Shown here in pieces: positions 39,854 to 48,518 of a stretch of DNA of 64,000 nucleotides. Source of the DNA: Acidimicrobiia bacterium (GTDB taxonomy: Bacteria > Actinomycetota > Acidimicrobiia > Spongiisociales > JAHEDJ01); contig DATIPS010000054.1 in NCBI GenBank assembly GCA_035471805.1, forward strand, positions 37,898 to 101,897, read 5' to 3'. The notes beneath the pieces are model-generated. The model made no database searches, was not told where the DNA came from, and saw only the letters and a list, made by a program, of their open reading frames with translations. A program made the position numbers and the translations under genes. The first letter of the stretch is position 1. The number at the start of each line of letters is the position of its first letter.

Positions 39854-41695
39854 ATGGCCGGCAGTGCTGCCAAAGAGAGAGCCGATATCGACGCCGCGGT
39901 TGAAGGGCGTACAGTCGTCGACGTGTTCGCCAGAAACGCGCGCGAGCATCCGTCGGTCCCGGCCGTCCACTGGCGTTCGGGCGACGAGTGGAAAGAGCTC
40001 ACCTGGTCGCAGTACCGGGCGCAGGTGGTCGAAGTATCCGCCGGTCTGATCGATCTGGGAGTGGGCCGGGGGGATTTCGTGGCCCTGATGGCCGCCAACC
40101 GGCCGGAGCACCTGATCGCCGACCTGGGAGCCATGCACGCCGCCGCCACTCCGGTGACGCTCTATTCGACGCTTGCCACCCCGCAGGTTGCCTACATCGG
40201 GGGCCACTGCGAGGCGCGGGTGGCGATCCTCGAGAACGTCGAGTTCATGAAGCGGTGGGAAGAGGCAAAACCGCAGCTGCCCAACCTCGAATACGTTGTC
40301 CTGATGGAGGGCGCCGAGGACTACGCCACGACCGACTGGGTCCTGTCCTGGGATGACCTGGTCGCCCGTGGCAAGGCGCGGCTGGCCGCGGATCCGGATG
40401 TTGTGGATGCGCGCAGCTCTGAGTTGACCCCGGGCGACATCGCCACCCTCATCTACACGTCAGGGACGACCGGCACACCCAAGGGCGTGGTGATAACTCA
40501 CTACAACGTGTTGTGGACGGTCGAATCGATGGAGCGGACGCTTTCCATCCCGCGACATCCCCGGCTCGTGTCGTTTCTCCCGCTCGCTCACATCGCAGAG
40601 CGGGTGGCGAGCCACTACCTGGGCATGTGGTATGTGGGAGAGGTCTGGTACTGCCCCGACATGACCCAGGTCCTCGAGTACGTGCAGGAGGCCAAGCCGA
40701 GTGCCTTCGTGGCTGCCCCACGTGTCTACGAGCGTTTTCAGGCCGGGCTGATGGCCCGACTGGAGGCGCAAGAGGGGCTGAAGCGCACCCTGGCCATGGC
40801 CGCAATCAAGAACGGCCAGGAGGTCGTGCGGCTGCGGCAGCAGGGCAAGCCGATTCCCTTCCTGATCGGTTTGCAGAACAAGGTGCTCGAGAAGATCGTG
40901 TTGTCCAAGATCCTCGACGGACTGGGGCTGGGTGAGGTGACGGTGGCCATATCGACCGCCGCCCCGATCGCCCCGGAGTTGCTCGAGTTCTTCCAGGCCA
41001 TCGGGCTTCCGTTGTTCGAGCTATGGGGTATGAGTGAGTTGAGTGGCCCCGGAACGACCAACGTGCCCGGAGCCAACAAGATCGGCACCGTCGGTCGCGC
41101 GATTGCCGGTTCGGAGGTCAAGCTGGGCGATGACGGCGAGTTGATGTTCGCCGGTGGCAACGTCACCTCCGGGTACTTCAAGATGCCGGATGAGACGGCC
41201 GAGACATTCCAGGATGGATGGGTCTTGACCGGAGATATCGCGGAGATCGACGAGGACGGATTCGTGTCGATCGTCGACCGCAAGAAAGAGATCATCATCA
41301 CCGCCGGCGGTAAGAACATTGCTCCGACGAAACTCGAAGGTTTGATAAAGAACCACCCGTTGATCGGTCAGGTCTGCGTGATCGGTGATCGACGGAAGTA
41401 CCTGGCTGCGCTGATCGTGCTCGACGGCGACATGGCGCCGGCCTGGGCAGAGCGTCAGGGGATCGCCTTCACCGATATGGGGTCCTTCTCTCAGTTGCCT
41501 GAGATTCAGGCTGAAGTACAGAAGGCAGTCGATGATGCCAACGAGCATGTGGCCCGGGTCGAGCAGATCAAGCGCTTCACCGTTCTACCGAATGAATGGA
41601 CCCCGGAAACCGACGAGTTGACGCCGACGCTGAAGATCAAGCGGCGGGTGATTCACGAGAGGTACGAGGCAGAGATCGAGTCGCTCTACACCTGA
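39854..41695 (+). CDS. Long-chain acyl-CoA synthetase (AMP-forming)
   Basis: 613-aa FadD/FAA1-type enzyme: fatty acid + CoA + ATP to acyl-CoA + AMP + PPi. Motifs: TLIYTSGTTGTPKGVVITHYN (P-loop, ~199-219), LPLAHIAER (~243), LWGMSELSGPGTTN (A5), TGDIAEIDEDGFVSIVDRKKEIIITAGGKNIAPTKLE (~465-500) and ELTPTLKIKRR at the C-terminus with the catalytic Lys. The length and LAHIAER element fit the long-chain class rather than MenE. ATG follows AGGAGGAAG. Monocistronic, followed by two palindromic repeats. Confidence 0.92.
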   Translation: MAGSAAKERADIDAAVEGRTVVDVFARNAREHPSVPAVHWRSGDEWKELTWSQYRAQVVEVSAGLIDLGVGRGDFVALMAANRPEHLIADLGAMHAAATPVTLYSTLATPQVAYIGGHCEARVAILENVEFMKRWEEAKPQLPNLEYVVLMEGAEDYATTDWVLSWDDLVARGKARLAADPDVVDARSSELTPGDIATLIYTSGTTGTPKGVVITHYNVLWTVESMERTLSIPRHPRLVSFLPLAHIAERVASHYLGMWYVGEVWYCPDMTQVLEYVQEAKPSAFVAAPRVYERFQAGLMARLEAQEGLKRTLAMAAIKNGQEVVRLRQQGKPIPFLIGLQNKVLEKIVLSKILDGLGLGEVTVAISTAAPIAPELLEFFQAIGLPLFELWGMSELSGPGTTNVPGANKIGTVGRAIAGSEVKLGDDGELMFAGGNVTSGYFKMPDETAETFQDGWVLTGDIAEIDEDGFVSIVDRKKEIIITAGGKNIAPTKLEGLIKNHPLIGQVCVIGDRRKYLAALIVLDGDMAPAWAERQGIAFTDMGSFSQLPEIQAEVQKAVDDANEHVARVEQIKRFTVLPNEWTPETDELTPTLKIKRRVIHERYEAEIESLYT

Positions 41696-41706
41696 GCCTC
41701 GAGGGT

Positions 41707-41755
41707 TTTCTCAGCAATGCTGTTGTCCCCCACGCGCAACAGCATTGCTAAGAAA
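41707..41755. repeat. Dispersed palindromic repeat, copy a
   Basis: Two 19-nt arms starting TTTCTC-AGCAATGCTGTTG and ending in its near-perfect complement (41737-41755, one mismatch) surround an 11-nt loop. T-rich at the 5' base and A-rich at the 3' base, the wrong polarity for an intrinsic terminator. Confidence 0.75.
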
Positions 41756-41766
41756 CTGACGAAGGA

Positions 41767-41815
41767 TTTCTCGGCAATACTGTTGCTCTCCACGCGCAAC
41801 TACATTGCTGAGAAA
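41767..41815. repeat. Dispersed palindromic repeat, copy b
   Basis: Same architecture as copy a: arms 41767-41785 and 41797-41815, loop CTCTCCACGCG. The arms pair less well (four mismatches). It lies 20 bp before the GH13 start codon. Confidence 0.75.
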
Positions 41816-41835
41816 CCATCAGGAAGCCTCGTTCG

Positions 41836-43452
41836 ATGAGCAATCTGCCGTGGTGGCAAACCGCCGTCATCTATCAGATCTACCCGCGGAGCTTCGCCGA
41901 CTCCAACGGTGATGGAGTCGGCGACTTGCGTGGCATTGCCGGACGGATCGACTACCTATCCGACACGCTCGGCGTAGACGCTATCTGGCTGTCTCCGTTC
42001 TACCCGTCGCCGATGAAGGATTTCGGTTACGACGTCTCCGACTACTGCGACGTCGACCCCGTCTTCGGGTCGCTCGACGACTTCGACCATCTGCTCGCCG
42101 CGGTCCACGAGCGCGGTATGCGGATGATCATCGACCTGGTTCCCAACCACACCTCCGATCAACATCCGTGGTTCGTGGAGTCGCGGTCCTCGCCCGCGAA
42201 TCCCAAACGCGACTGGTATTGCTGGCGGGATCCCAAGCCCGACGGATCACCGCCCAACAACTGGCTCTCCGCTTTCGGCGGTGAGGCGTGGGAACTCGAT
42301 GGAGAGACCGGGCAGTACTACCTTCACTCATTCCTCACATCACAGCCGGATCTCAATTGGCGCAATCCCGAGGTTCAGGAGGCGATGTTCGATGTCGTGC
42401 GGTTCTGGCTCGATCGGGGAGTGGACGGGTTCCGTCTCGACGTAGCCCACTTCATCATGAAAGATCCCGAGTGGCGCGACAACCCTCCTTCCGTCACTGC
42501 GGATGACTCGTTCAAGTCGATGGGCGAGTACGACTCGCAGCTGCACTTGCACGACAAAGGCCATGCGGACGCACATCGGGTCTTCAGGGATTTTCGGGCT
42601 CTCCTGGACGGCTACGAAGGCGATCGATTCTCGGTCGGTGAGATCCATGTATTCGATCTGGACGAATGGGCTGAGTACTACGGGAAGAACCTCGACGAGC
42701 TGCACATGCCCTTCAACTTTTCGCTGGTCTGGGCACCGTGGGACGCCGGGCGGTTTCGCGAGCTGGTGGGCGCCGTTGAGGCAGCCGTACCGGACGCCGG
42801 CTGGCCGAACTACGTCCTCGGTAATCACGACGAGCGGCGGCTGGTCGGGAGATACGGAAGGCGGCAGGCCCGGGTCGCGGCAATGCTCCTGCTGACGCTG
42901 AGAGGTACGCCTACCTTGTACTACGGCGATGAGCTCGGGCTCACGAACGTCGACATTCCCAGAGACCTCCAGCAGGATCCGTGGGCTCTGCAGGAGCCCG
43001 CCGTGGAGTCCCGGGACGGCTGCCGGACCCCTATGCCGTGGGATGGTTCTCCGACGGCCGGGTTCTCGCCGCCGGACTCAGCCGATCCGTGGCTGCCGAT
43101 CCCGGAGGAGCACCGGGCTGCAAGCGTGGCCGCCCAGCTCGAAGACCCCCGTTCGATCCTGGAGCTGTACAGGCAGCTTCTTCGGCTCCGGCGGGACCAC
43201 GAGTCGCTCCGGGTCGGCGACTACCAGTCCGCGACCACCGCGGAAGGGGTTTTCGCCTATTCGCGGACTCTCGGCGCCGATCAGCTTCTGGTCGCTTTGA
43301 ACTTCACCGACGAGGAAAGGGTGGTGAGTACGGGCCGTGGGGAGGTCCTCTTGTCGACCGGTCTCGATCGTGACGGATCGATTCGTCGGCGGTTGATTCT
43401 CAGGCCGAATGAAGGGGTCGTCATCAGGTTGGAGAGTTTCTCGGCAATGTAG
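41836..43452 (+). CDS. GH13 alpha-glucosidase (oligo-1,6-glucosidase type)
   Basis: 538-aa GH13 enzyme hydrolysing alpha-glucosidic bonds in maltodextrin, isomaltose or similar. Catalytic residues are all present: nucleophile D202 (GFRLDVAHF), acid/base E269 (GEIHVF), transition-state stabiliser D332 (LGNHDERR). The N-terminus WWQTAVIYQIYPRSFADSNGDGVGDLRGI is that of GH13 alpha-glucosidases. Cytoplasmic, no signal peptide. Oddity: its last residues (ESFSAM) are encoded inside a dispersed palindromic repeat, and another copy lies just upstream, so the gene is bracketed by inverted repeats. Convergent with treS; plausibly supplies maltose or recycles trehalose-pathway sugars. Confidence 0.92.
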   Translation: MSNLPWWQTAVIYQIYPRSFADSNGDGVGDLRGIAGRIDYLSDTLGVDAIWLSPFYPSPMKDFGYDVSDYCDVDPVFGSLDDFDHLLAAVHERGMRMIIDLVPNHTSDQHPWFVESRSSPANPKRDWYCWRDPKPDGSPPNNWLSAFGGEAWELDGETGQYYLHSFLTSQPDLNWRNPEVQEAMFDVVRFWLDRGVDGFRLDVAHFIMKDPEWRDNPPSVTADDSFKSMGEYDSQLHLHDKGHADAHRVFRDFRALLDGYEGDRFSVGEIHVFDLDEWAEYYGKNLDELHMPFNFSLVWAPWDAGRFRELVGAVEAAVPDAGWPNYVLGNHDERRLVGRYGRRQARVAAMLLLTLRGTPTLYYGDELGLTNVDIPRDLQQDPWALQEPAVESRDGCRTPMPWDGSPTAGFSPPDSADPWLPIPEEHRAASVAAQLEDPRSILELYRQLLRLRRDHESLRVGDYQSATTAEGVFAYSRTLGADQLLVALNFTDEERVVSTGRGEVLLSTGLDRDGSIRRRLILRPNEGVVIRLESFSAM

Positions 43453-43485
43453 TGGCGCGTGGAGATCAACAGTATTGCCGAGAAA
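43437..43485. repeat. Dispersed palindromic repeat, copy c (inverted relative to copy b)
   Basis: Arms 43437-43455 and 43467-43485 with loop CGCGTGGAGAT. The whole unit is nearly the reverse complement of copy b. Its first 16 bases are the end of the GH13 gene, including the stop, and it ends 2 bp before the convergent treS stop. Confidence 0.75.
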
Positions 43486-43487
43486 AC

Positions 43488-45080
43488 CTATCGAGCCGTC
43501 ACCCAGCGGAATTCGTATCCCTCGAGCACGGTCGGTCCGGCTACGGCTCCGCCCGTGAACGCATCGAAGCCGGCCGGCAGGTCGCACTCCGCCGGTCTGT
43601 CGGCGAGATTGATCGCCACGTGAACCGACGTCTCTCCGTGACTCAGCCGGAACGCCAGCACCGCGGAGTCTGCTGCGTCGAGCCACTCGACGGTTCCTCT
43701 TCCGAACGCCGCGTATCGACTGCGGACCGCGATGATCTGGCGAACCCAGTTGAGCAGCGAACCGGGGTCGGCTTCCTGCGCCGCCACGTTGACCGACGCG
43801 TAGCCGTAGATCTCATCTGATATCGGTGGTGCGTACAGTGCCGAAGAGGCGCCGGTCGAGAACCCGGCGTTGTCGGATGCGTCCCATTGCATCGGCGTGC
43901 GGACGCCGTCGCGGTCGGGCAGGTCGAGGTCGTCACCCATGCCGATCTCGTCGCCGTAGTAGAGAAAAGGCGATCCGGGGAGCGAGAAGAGGAGTGAGAG
44001 CATCAACCGGATCTTGCGTGGATCGTTCTCCATCAACGGTGCCAGGCGGCGCCGGATGCCGACGTTCATCGGGGCTCTCGGGTCTTTGGCGTACGTCTCC
44101 AGCATGAGAGCCCGCTCTTGGTCGGTGACCATCTCGAGGGTCAACTCGTCATGGTTGCGCACGAAGATTCCCCACTGGGCGCCGTCGGGGAGGGCCGGCG
44201 TTCCGGCCAGGATCTCCCGGACCGGTTTGCGGTCGCCGAGAGCCACCGCCATGAAGAGTCGCGGCATCAGCGGGAAGTGGTAGTTCATGTGGCTCTCGTC
44301 CCCGTCGCCGAAATACGCAACCGCGTCTTCCGGCCATTGGTTTGCCTCAGCCAGCAACATCGTGCCCGGGTGGCGCTCGTCGACATACGACCGCAGTTTC
44401 TTCAGGAAGGCGTGCGTTTCTGGGAGGTTCTCACCGTTGGTGCCGTCACGAACGTAGAGGTAGGGCACAGCGTCGAGGCGCAGTCCGTCCACCCCCATCG
44501 AGAGCCAGTAGTCGAGGATCTCGAACACCGCAGCGTGCACCGCCGGGTTGTCGTAGTTGAGATCGGGTTGGTGGGAGAAGAATCGGTGCCAGTAGAAGGC
44601 TCCGGCGGTCTCGTCCCATGCCCAGTTCGAGTCCTCGGTGAAGGTGAAGATTATTCGCGCGTCGGGGAATCGATCGGCTGTGTCGCTCCACACGTAGAAG
44701 TTGCGCTCATTCGAGCCTTTCGGGGCCATTCGGGCCCGTTGGAACCAGGCGTGATCCACCGATGTGTGGTTGATGACCAGTTCGGTTACGACCTTCAGGT
44801 TCCGCTCGTGTGCCTCGGTGACGAACCGGCGGAAATCCTCCATGCCGCCGTAGCGGGGATCGACCGAGTGATAGTCGGCGATGTCGTAGCCGTCGTCCCG
44901 CAGGGGAGATGGGTAGAACGGCAATACCCAGACGGCGGTAACGCCCAGGTCGGCGATGTAGTCGAGTTTCGATATCAGTCCGTCGAAGTCCCCGAACCCG
45001 TCCCCGTCGCCATCACAGAAGGAACGAATCGGCACTTCGTAGAAGACGGCATCCTTGTACCAATCGTGAGTTCTCACCAT
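43488..45080 (-). CDS. treS: Trehalose synthase (maltose alpha-D-glucosyltransferase)
   Basis: 530-aa GH13 subfamily enzyme interconverting maltose and trehalose. N-terminus WYKDAVFYEVPIRSFCDGDGDGFGDFDGLISKLDYIADLGVTAVWVLPFYPSP is typical of TreS. Active site: DGLRLDAVPYL (nucleophile Asp), LLAEANQWPEDA (Glu) and FVRNHDELTLEM (Asp). TreS-specific MGIRRRLAPL-type block appears as NVGIRRRLAPLMEND. No fused maltokinase domain. The start at ATG 45080 is set by a TACGAT -10 6 nt upstream. Together with the convergent alpha-glucosidase it forms a small trehalose/maltose module. Confidence 0.95.
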   Translation of the reverse strand: MVRTHDWYKDAVFYEVPIRSFCDGDGDGFGDFDGLISKLDYIADLGVTAVWVLPFYPSPLRDDGYDIADYHSVDPRYGGMEDFRRFVTEAHERNLKVVTELVINHTSVDHAWFQRARMAPKGSNERNFYVWSDTADRFPDARIIFTFTEDSNWAWDETAGAFYWHRFFSHQPDLNYDNPAVHAAVFEILDYWLSMGVDGLRLDAVPYLYVRDGTNGENLPETHAFLKKLRSYVDERHPGTMLLAEANQWPEDAVAYFGDGDESHMNYHFPLMPRLFMAVALGDRKPVREILAGTPALPDGAQWGIFVRNHDELTLEMVTDQERALMLETYAKDPRAPMNVGIRRRLAPLMENDPRKIRLMLSLLFSLPGSPFLYYGDEIGMGDDLDLPDRDGVRTPMQWDASDNAGFSTGASSALYAPPISDEIYGYASVNVAAQEADPGSLLNWVRQIIAVRSRYAAFGRGTVEWLDAADSAVLAFRLSHGETSVHVAINLADRPAECDLPAGFDAFTGGAVAGPTVLEGYEFRWVTAR

Positions 45081-45086
45081 CGAGAC

Positions 45087-45092
45087 ATCGTA
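45087..45092 (-). promoter_or_regulatory. -10 element of treS, predicted leaderless
   Basis: TACGAT on the minus strand, 6 nt before ATG 45080. Confidence 0.5.
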
Positions 45093-45134
45093 GATCGGCG
45101 GAAGCGGGTTTCCGGCGCTGGGGGAACAGACTTC

Positions 45135-45140
45135 TAGAGT
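45135..45140 (+). promoter_or_regulatory. -10 element of the DUF6941-like gene, predicted leaderless
   Basis: TAGAGT lies 6 nt before ATG 45147, divergent from the treS promoter across a 66-bp gap. Confidence 0.5.
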
Positions 45141-45146
45141 GGGCCC

Positions 45147-45629
45147 ATGGATTTCGACCCGCAAGAGTTCGATTCGTCTGCGTTCGACGGCCCGGCCTTC
45201 CAGCCGTCGGTCGATTTTGCGATTCTGGCCGATGCTGCGCAGGCCATCTCAGGCAAGCTCTTTCTCCTTGGCGGCGGTTGGGACACGCTGCGCGTCGGAG
45301 GCTTTCCGGCCCGCCATCACACGATGGCCATCGGCCTGCGGGTTCGCATTCCGTGGACGTGGACGGGCCGACCGATGACCCTTTCGATCGACTTGCAGGA
45401 CGAGGATGGGGGCAGCCTGTTCACGTCGGGTCCACTGCGTCACGGTTTCGAGGTGGGGAGACCGCAAGGCGCTCCCGAAGGGAGCGACATCGGTCTCGTC
45501 AGGGCTTTCACGTTCAACCACGTCCCGTTTCCCAGCGCCGGTGGATACGCGTTCGCGATCTCGCTCAACGAACAAGAGGTCGATCGCCTGCGGTTCAACG
45601 TCTTCCAGCATCCCCGTCCGGTTGAGTAG
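45147..45629 (+). CDS. Hypothetical protein, DUF6941-like
   Basis: 160-aa soluble beta-rich protein. The phrase VDFAILADAAQAISGKLFLLGGGWDTLRV near residues 22-50 is the recognisable element; I associate it with DUF6941-type proteins of unknown function. The C-terminal half looks like a jelly-roll/C2-like sandwich (PSAGGYAFAISLNEQEVDRLRFNV). First of three co-directional genes (with the LON-domain and HAD genes), 6 bp before the second, so an operon. No catalytic residues stand out. Confidence 0.8.
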   Translation: MDFDPQEFDSSAFDGPAFQPSVDFAILADAAQAISGKLFLLGGGWDTLRVGGFPARHHTMAIGLRVRIPWTWTGRPMTLSIDLQDEDGGSLFTSGPLRHGFEVGRPQGAPEGSDIGLVRAFTFNHVPFPSAGGYAFAISLNEQEVDRLRFNVFQHPRPVE

Positions 45630-45635
45630 ATTCCC

Positions 45636-46253
45636 ATGACCACCCTTCCCATGTTTCCGCTCGGCGGAGTTCACTTTCCCTACTCGGTTATCCCGCTGCG
45701 CCTCTTCGAAGAGCGTTATCTTCGATTGCTCGATGATGTGCAGGGCGGCGACGGCCGTTTCGGAGTCGTCCTCATTGAGCGCGGGAGCGAGGTTGGTGGC
45801 GGCGATGTTCGGTTTGATGTGGGAACCCTTGCGGAGGTTCGTGCCGTCTCCGAACTCGACGGCGGGCACAAGGCCGTTGTTGCGGCCGGCCTGCAAAGGC
45901 TCCGGGTCGACCGCTGGATATCGGATGATCCGTATCCGGTGGCCGAGGTAACGATTCTCGACGAGGATGATGCAGGTCCCGGAGATGGGGACCTCCTCAT
46001 CGAAGCGACCAAGGGACTCCACCGCCTTCTCGCCGTGGCCGCCGAACTCGGAGCCGACACGGCCAACTTCGTTCCCCAGATGTCGGATGATCCGGTGGTT
46101 GCCGGGTTCCACCTCGCCCAGATGATCCCTATCGGTCCGCTGGACGCTCAGCAACTGCTCGAGCAGGATTCGGCATCGGTGCGTCTCCGGCAGATCATCG
46201 ATTACCTCAACGACGAGGTCGAGCTGATCCAGTTGCGTCTGTCAGAAGGATGA
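45636..46253 (+). CDS. LON substrate-binding (N-terminal) domain protein
   Basis: 205-aa stand-alone Lon N-terminal domain (LON_substr_bdg), without ATPase or protease parts. It opens LPMFPLGGVHFPYSVIPLRLFEERYLRLL, the domain hallmark, followed by FGVVLIERGSEVGG and GTLAEVRAVSELDGG. Such proteins are widespread in Actinobacteria; the role in substrate recognition is presumed, not proven. The 3' end overlaps the HAD gene by ATGA. Middle gene of a three-gene operon. Confidence 0.9.
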   Translation: MTTLPMFPLGGVHFPYSVIPLRLFEERYLRLLDDVQGGDGRFGVVLIERGSEVGGGDVRFDVGTLAEVRAVSELDGGHKAVVAAGLQRLRVDRWISDDPYPVAEVTILDEDDAGPGDGDLLIEATKGLHRLLAVAAELGADTANFVPQMSDDPVVAGFHLAQMIPIGPLDAQQLLEQDSASVRLRQIIDYLNDEVELIQLRLSEG

Positions 46254-46864
46254 TCAACACGATTGTCTTCGATCTGGGCGGGGTAGTGCTCGATTCGCCG
46301 ATGGACGTCATCGCCGACGCCGAGAGGGCAGCCGGTCTCGAGCAGGGGTTCTTCAACCGGGTGGCCTCCCGTGCCGCCGGGGCCTGGGCCCTGCACGAAA
46401 CGGGGGTCCTTGCGCGGGAAGAGTTCATCACACAGTTCGAGGAGGAGTGCGGGCAGCGCGGAGGAAGAATCGATGCCGGGGAGCTGCTCGACGCCATTGA
46501 GACCTACGCGCAGGCCCGGCCGAGGATGGTCGAGGCGATCCGCCGGCTGCGGGCGATCGGGTTGCGGACGGCTGCCCTCACCAACAACTGGGAGTCTCCC
46601 GCAGCTGATTGGGACGTCGCCGGATTCCAGGCGTTGTTCGATGTCTTCGTCGAGTCGTGGGTCGAGGGGGTGCGAAAACCCGACCCTGCGATCTACTTGC
46701 GGTTGCTCGAGAGGTTGGGTGCCGCGGCCGGTGAGTGCGTGTTTCTCGACGACATCGGTCGGAACCTGAAGACCGCTCGTGAACTGGGCATGACGACGAT
46801 CAAAGTGACCGATCCGGAAGCGGCCCTCGCCGAGCTGGGAAACTTGCTGGGAATCGAGTTGTGA
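46250..46864 (+). CDS. HAD-superfamily hydrolase (HAD-IA)
   Basis: 204-aa phosphatase-type HAD protein. Motif I VFDLGGVVLD (nucleophile D8; the usual second Asp is replaced by Gly, as in the DLGGV subgroup that includes the soluble epoxide hydrolase N-terminal domain). Motif II is ALTNNWES, motif III Lys is in GVRKPDPAIYL and motif IV is FLDDIGRNL. Cap helices lie between ~20 and 95. Substrate unknown. ATG overlaps the upstream stop. Confidence 0.9.
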   Translation: MINTIVFDLGGVVLDSPMDVIADAERAAGLEQGFFNRVASRAAGAWALHETGVLAREEFITQFEEECGQRGGRIDAGELLDAIETYAQARPRMVEAIRRLRAIGLRTAALTNNWESPAADWDVAGFQALFDVFVESWVEGVRKPDPAIYLRLLERLGAAAGECVFLDDIGRNLKTARELGMTTIKVTDPEAALAELGNLLGIEL

Positions 46865-46892
46865 AGGGGTAGGTCCGGCTGTTGCAGTAGGG

Positions 46893-48434
46893 CTACCGGT
46901 CACCGAACGCGTAGAAGTAGCCGTCTCGGCTGCCCACGAATATCGTCCCGTCCCAGACCGTTGGCGTGCTCTCGATGCAGCCGCCGCCGTGATTCATCTC
47001 CCACACTTCGCTTGGCTGCCGTGGATCGGCGAGCGAGTAGGCGCGCAGACCTCCACCTGCCTCGCAGTCGACCGCGAGAAGGAGATGACCGTCGATCACC
47101 AACGGTGAAGACCATGCGTGGAACCCGATGTCGTCACGCCATGAGACGTCACCGGTCACCGCGTCGATGGCCAGCACCTCACCGGTGTGTGTGGCAACGT
47201 ACAAGACCCCGTCGCCGAGTGCCGGAGTCGCCCACGCTCCTCCGTCGCTCTGCGAGTTGAGGGCAGGAACGGCAACGCTCCACACGAGCGGGTCATCGGG
47301 GGCAAACGGGTCGAGTTTGATGATTTGCCCCACTTCGGCGGAGCGCGGGAGGCGCCGTTCGAGTTCGATGGCCAGGTAGAGCATCCCGTCGGCGTCTATC
47401 ACCGGTGAAGCGTCGATGTCGTCGCCTGCCCAGAAATCGAAGACGATCGGAGCCTCGCCGGCCTCAACGTTCGTTATGTCCAGGCCGACTACCCGGCCTC
47501 CCGAGTTCGTGAAGTAGAGCCGGCCGTTCAGGATCGCCACCGAACTCTCGATCGAGGCGTTTCTGTCCCCGACCGATCTGAACAGCTCATCATTCCATCC
47601 CTCGACCTTCACGAGAATCACCGGGTCCACCCGGACCTTCCCGTTCGGGTCGTAGCTGCGGTTCAGCTTGGTGGCGAAGAGGATCCCGTTCTCGCCTCCT
47701 TCGAACATGATGTCTTCGACGATCGACGGGTTCCCATCCCAGTCGTTGTTCCAGACGCCGGGATGTTCGGATGCGTCGATCGCCCAGAGTTCGGTCGGCT
47801 GCTCCCGGTCGAGGGCAACGACCCGCAGCTTGTTGTCGCGTGACCCGAAATAGAGGAGCGGGTAGCCGTCGGGGTCGATGGTGACCGATCCCTTGATGAG
47901 GTCGCCTACCTGGAAGTCGGGGCGGGTTCGTTCGCCGGTCGATGCGTCGAGGAAATGCACTGCCTTGTCGTAGGCGCCGAACACAACTTCGGTGATCCCG
48001 TCCGGGCGGATCCAGACGGCGGGTTGGCCGGTCCAGCCGGTGCCGCACCAGTTGGTCGTCTCGCCCCCCACCGAAGACGAGCCGCACATTCCTGAATCGG
48101 GGAACCTCCACAGCCTCCGGGGATTGTCCGGGAGCCGGCTCGGCCCATACCAGGTGCGCGTTGGGTTGCCCCTGAACTGAAGCACGCCCTCCGTGACTCC
48201 CCAGGCGGTACCAACCGTCCTGGGGTCGACGAACCGGGCGAAGGGTGTTGTCGTGGTTGTCGTGGTTGTCGTGCTCGGAGCTGTTGTGGTCGGCGGCGCC
48301 GCTGAGGTGGTGGTCGACGGGGAGGTCGCCTGCGCGGTTACCGGTTCCGCACCCGAAGAGCCCGCCACATACAGGCCGACGAGCACCGAAGCTCCGGCGA
48401 GCGTAACGATCGCGATGGCCAGGGTCCGGCGCAT
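46893..48434 (-). CDS. Membrane-anchored PQQ-like beta-propeller protein
   Basis: 513-aa exported protein. A signal anchor at residues 3-25 is followed by a Ser/Thr/Pro linker with a poly-Thr run (~38-62), then a seven- or eight-bladed PQQ/quinoprotein-like propeller with repeats such as GSVTIDPDGYPLLYFGSRD, GVLYVATHTGEVLAIDAVTGDVSW and TIFVGSRDGYFYAFGDR. No dehydrogenase catalytic Asp or Cys pair is evident, so it is more likely a BamB-like or ligand-binding scaffold. ATG 48434 is 6 nt from a TACACT -10; the longer frame is unlikely. Codon-repetitive Thr tract (GACAAC) may be slippage-prone. Confidence 0.85.
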   Translation of the reverse strand: MRRTLAIAIVTLAGASVLVGLYVAGSSGAEPVTAQATSPSTTTSAAPPTTTAPSTTTTTTTTTPFARFVDPRTVGTAWGVTEGVLQFRGNPTRTWYGPSRLPDNPRRLWRFPDSGMCGSSSVGGETTNWCGTGWTGQPAVWIRPDGITEVVFGAYDKAVHFLDASTGERTRPDFQVGDLIKGSVTIDPDGYPLLYFGSRDNKLRVVALDREQPTELWAIDASEHPGVWNNDWDGNPSIVEDIMFEGGENGILFATKLNRSYDPNGKVRVDPVILVKVEGWNDELFRSVGDRNASIESSVAILNGRLYFTNSGGRVVGLDITNVEAGEAPIVFDFWAGDDIDASPVIDADGMLYLAIELERRLPRSAEVGQIIKLDPFAPDDPLVWSVAVPALNSQSDGGAWATPALGDGVLYVATHTGEVLAIDAVTGDVSWRDDIGFHAWSSPLVIDGHLLLAVDCEAGGGLRAYSLADPRQPSEVWEMNHGGGCIESTPTVWDGTIFVGSRDGYFYAFGDR

Positions 48435-48440
48435 TCGGGC

Positions 48441-48446
48441 AGTGTA
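48441..48446 (-). promoter_or_regulatory. -10 element of the propeller-protein gene, predicted leaderless
   Basis: TACACT on the minus strand, 6 nt before ATG 48434. Confidence 0.55.
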
Positions 48447-48504
48447 TGCGCGGCCGGGCACTTCGAGAGTGTTCGGGTGCCGCCGATCACCGGGCGTTCG
48501 CTCC

Positions 48505-48510
48505 TAACCT
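48505..48510 (+). promoter_or_regulatory. -10 element of the YihY gene
   Basis: TAACCT lies 8 nt before GTG 48519, divergent from the propeller-gene promoter. Confidence 0.4.
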
Positions 48511-48518
48511 GAGTTCTC

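Noticed and set aside
41707..41815. Palindromic repeats as intrinsic terminators of the acyl-CoA synthetase gene
   Set aside because: The hairpins have T-rich 5' and A-rich 3' flanks on the plus strand, opposite to the U-tract needed, and one copy lies at the end of the GH13 coding sequence.
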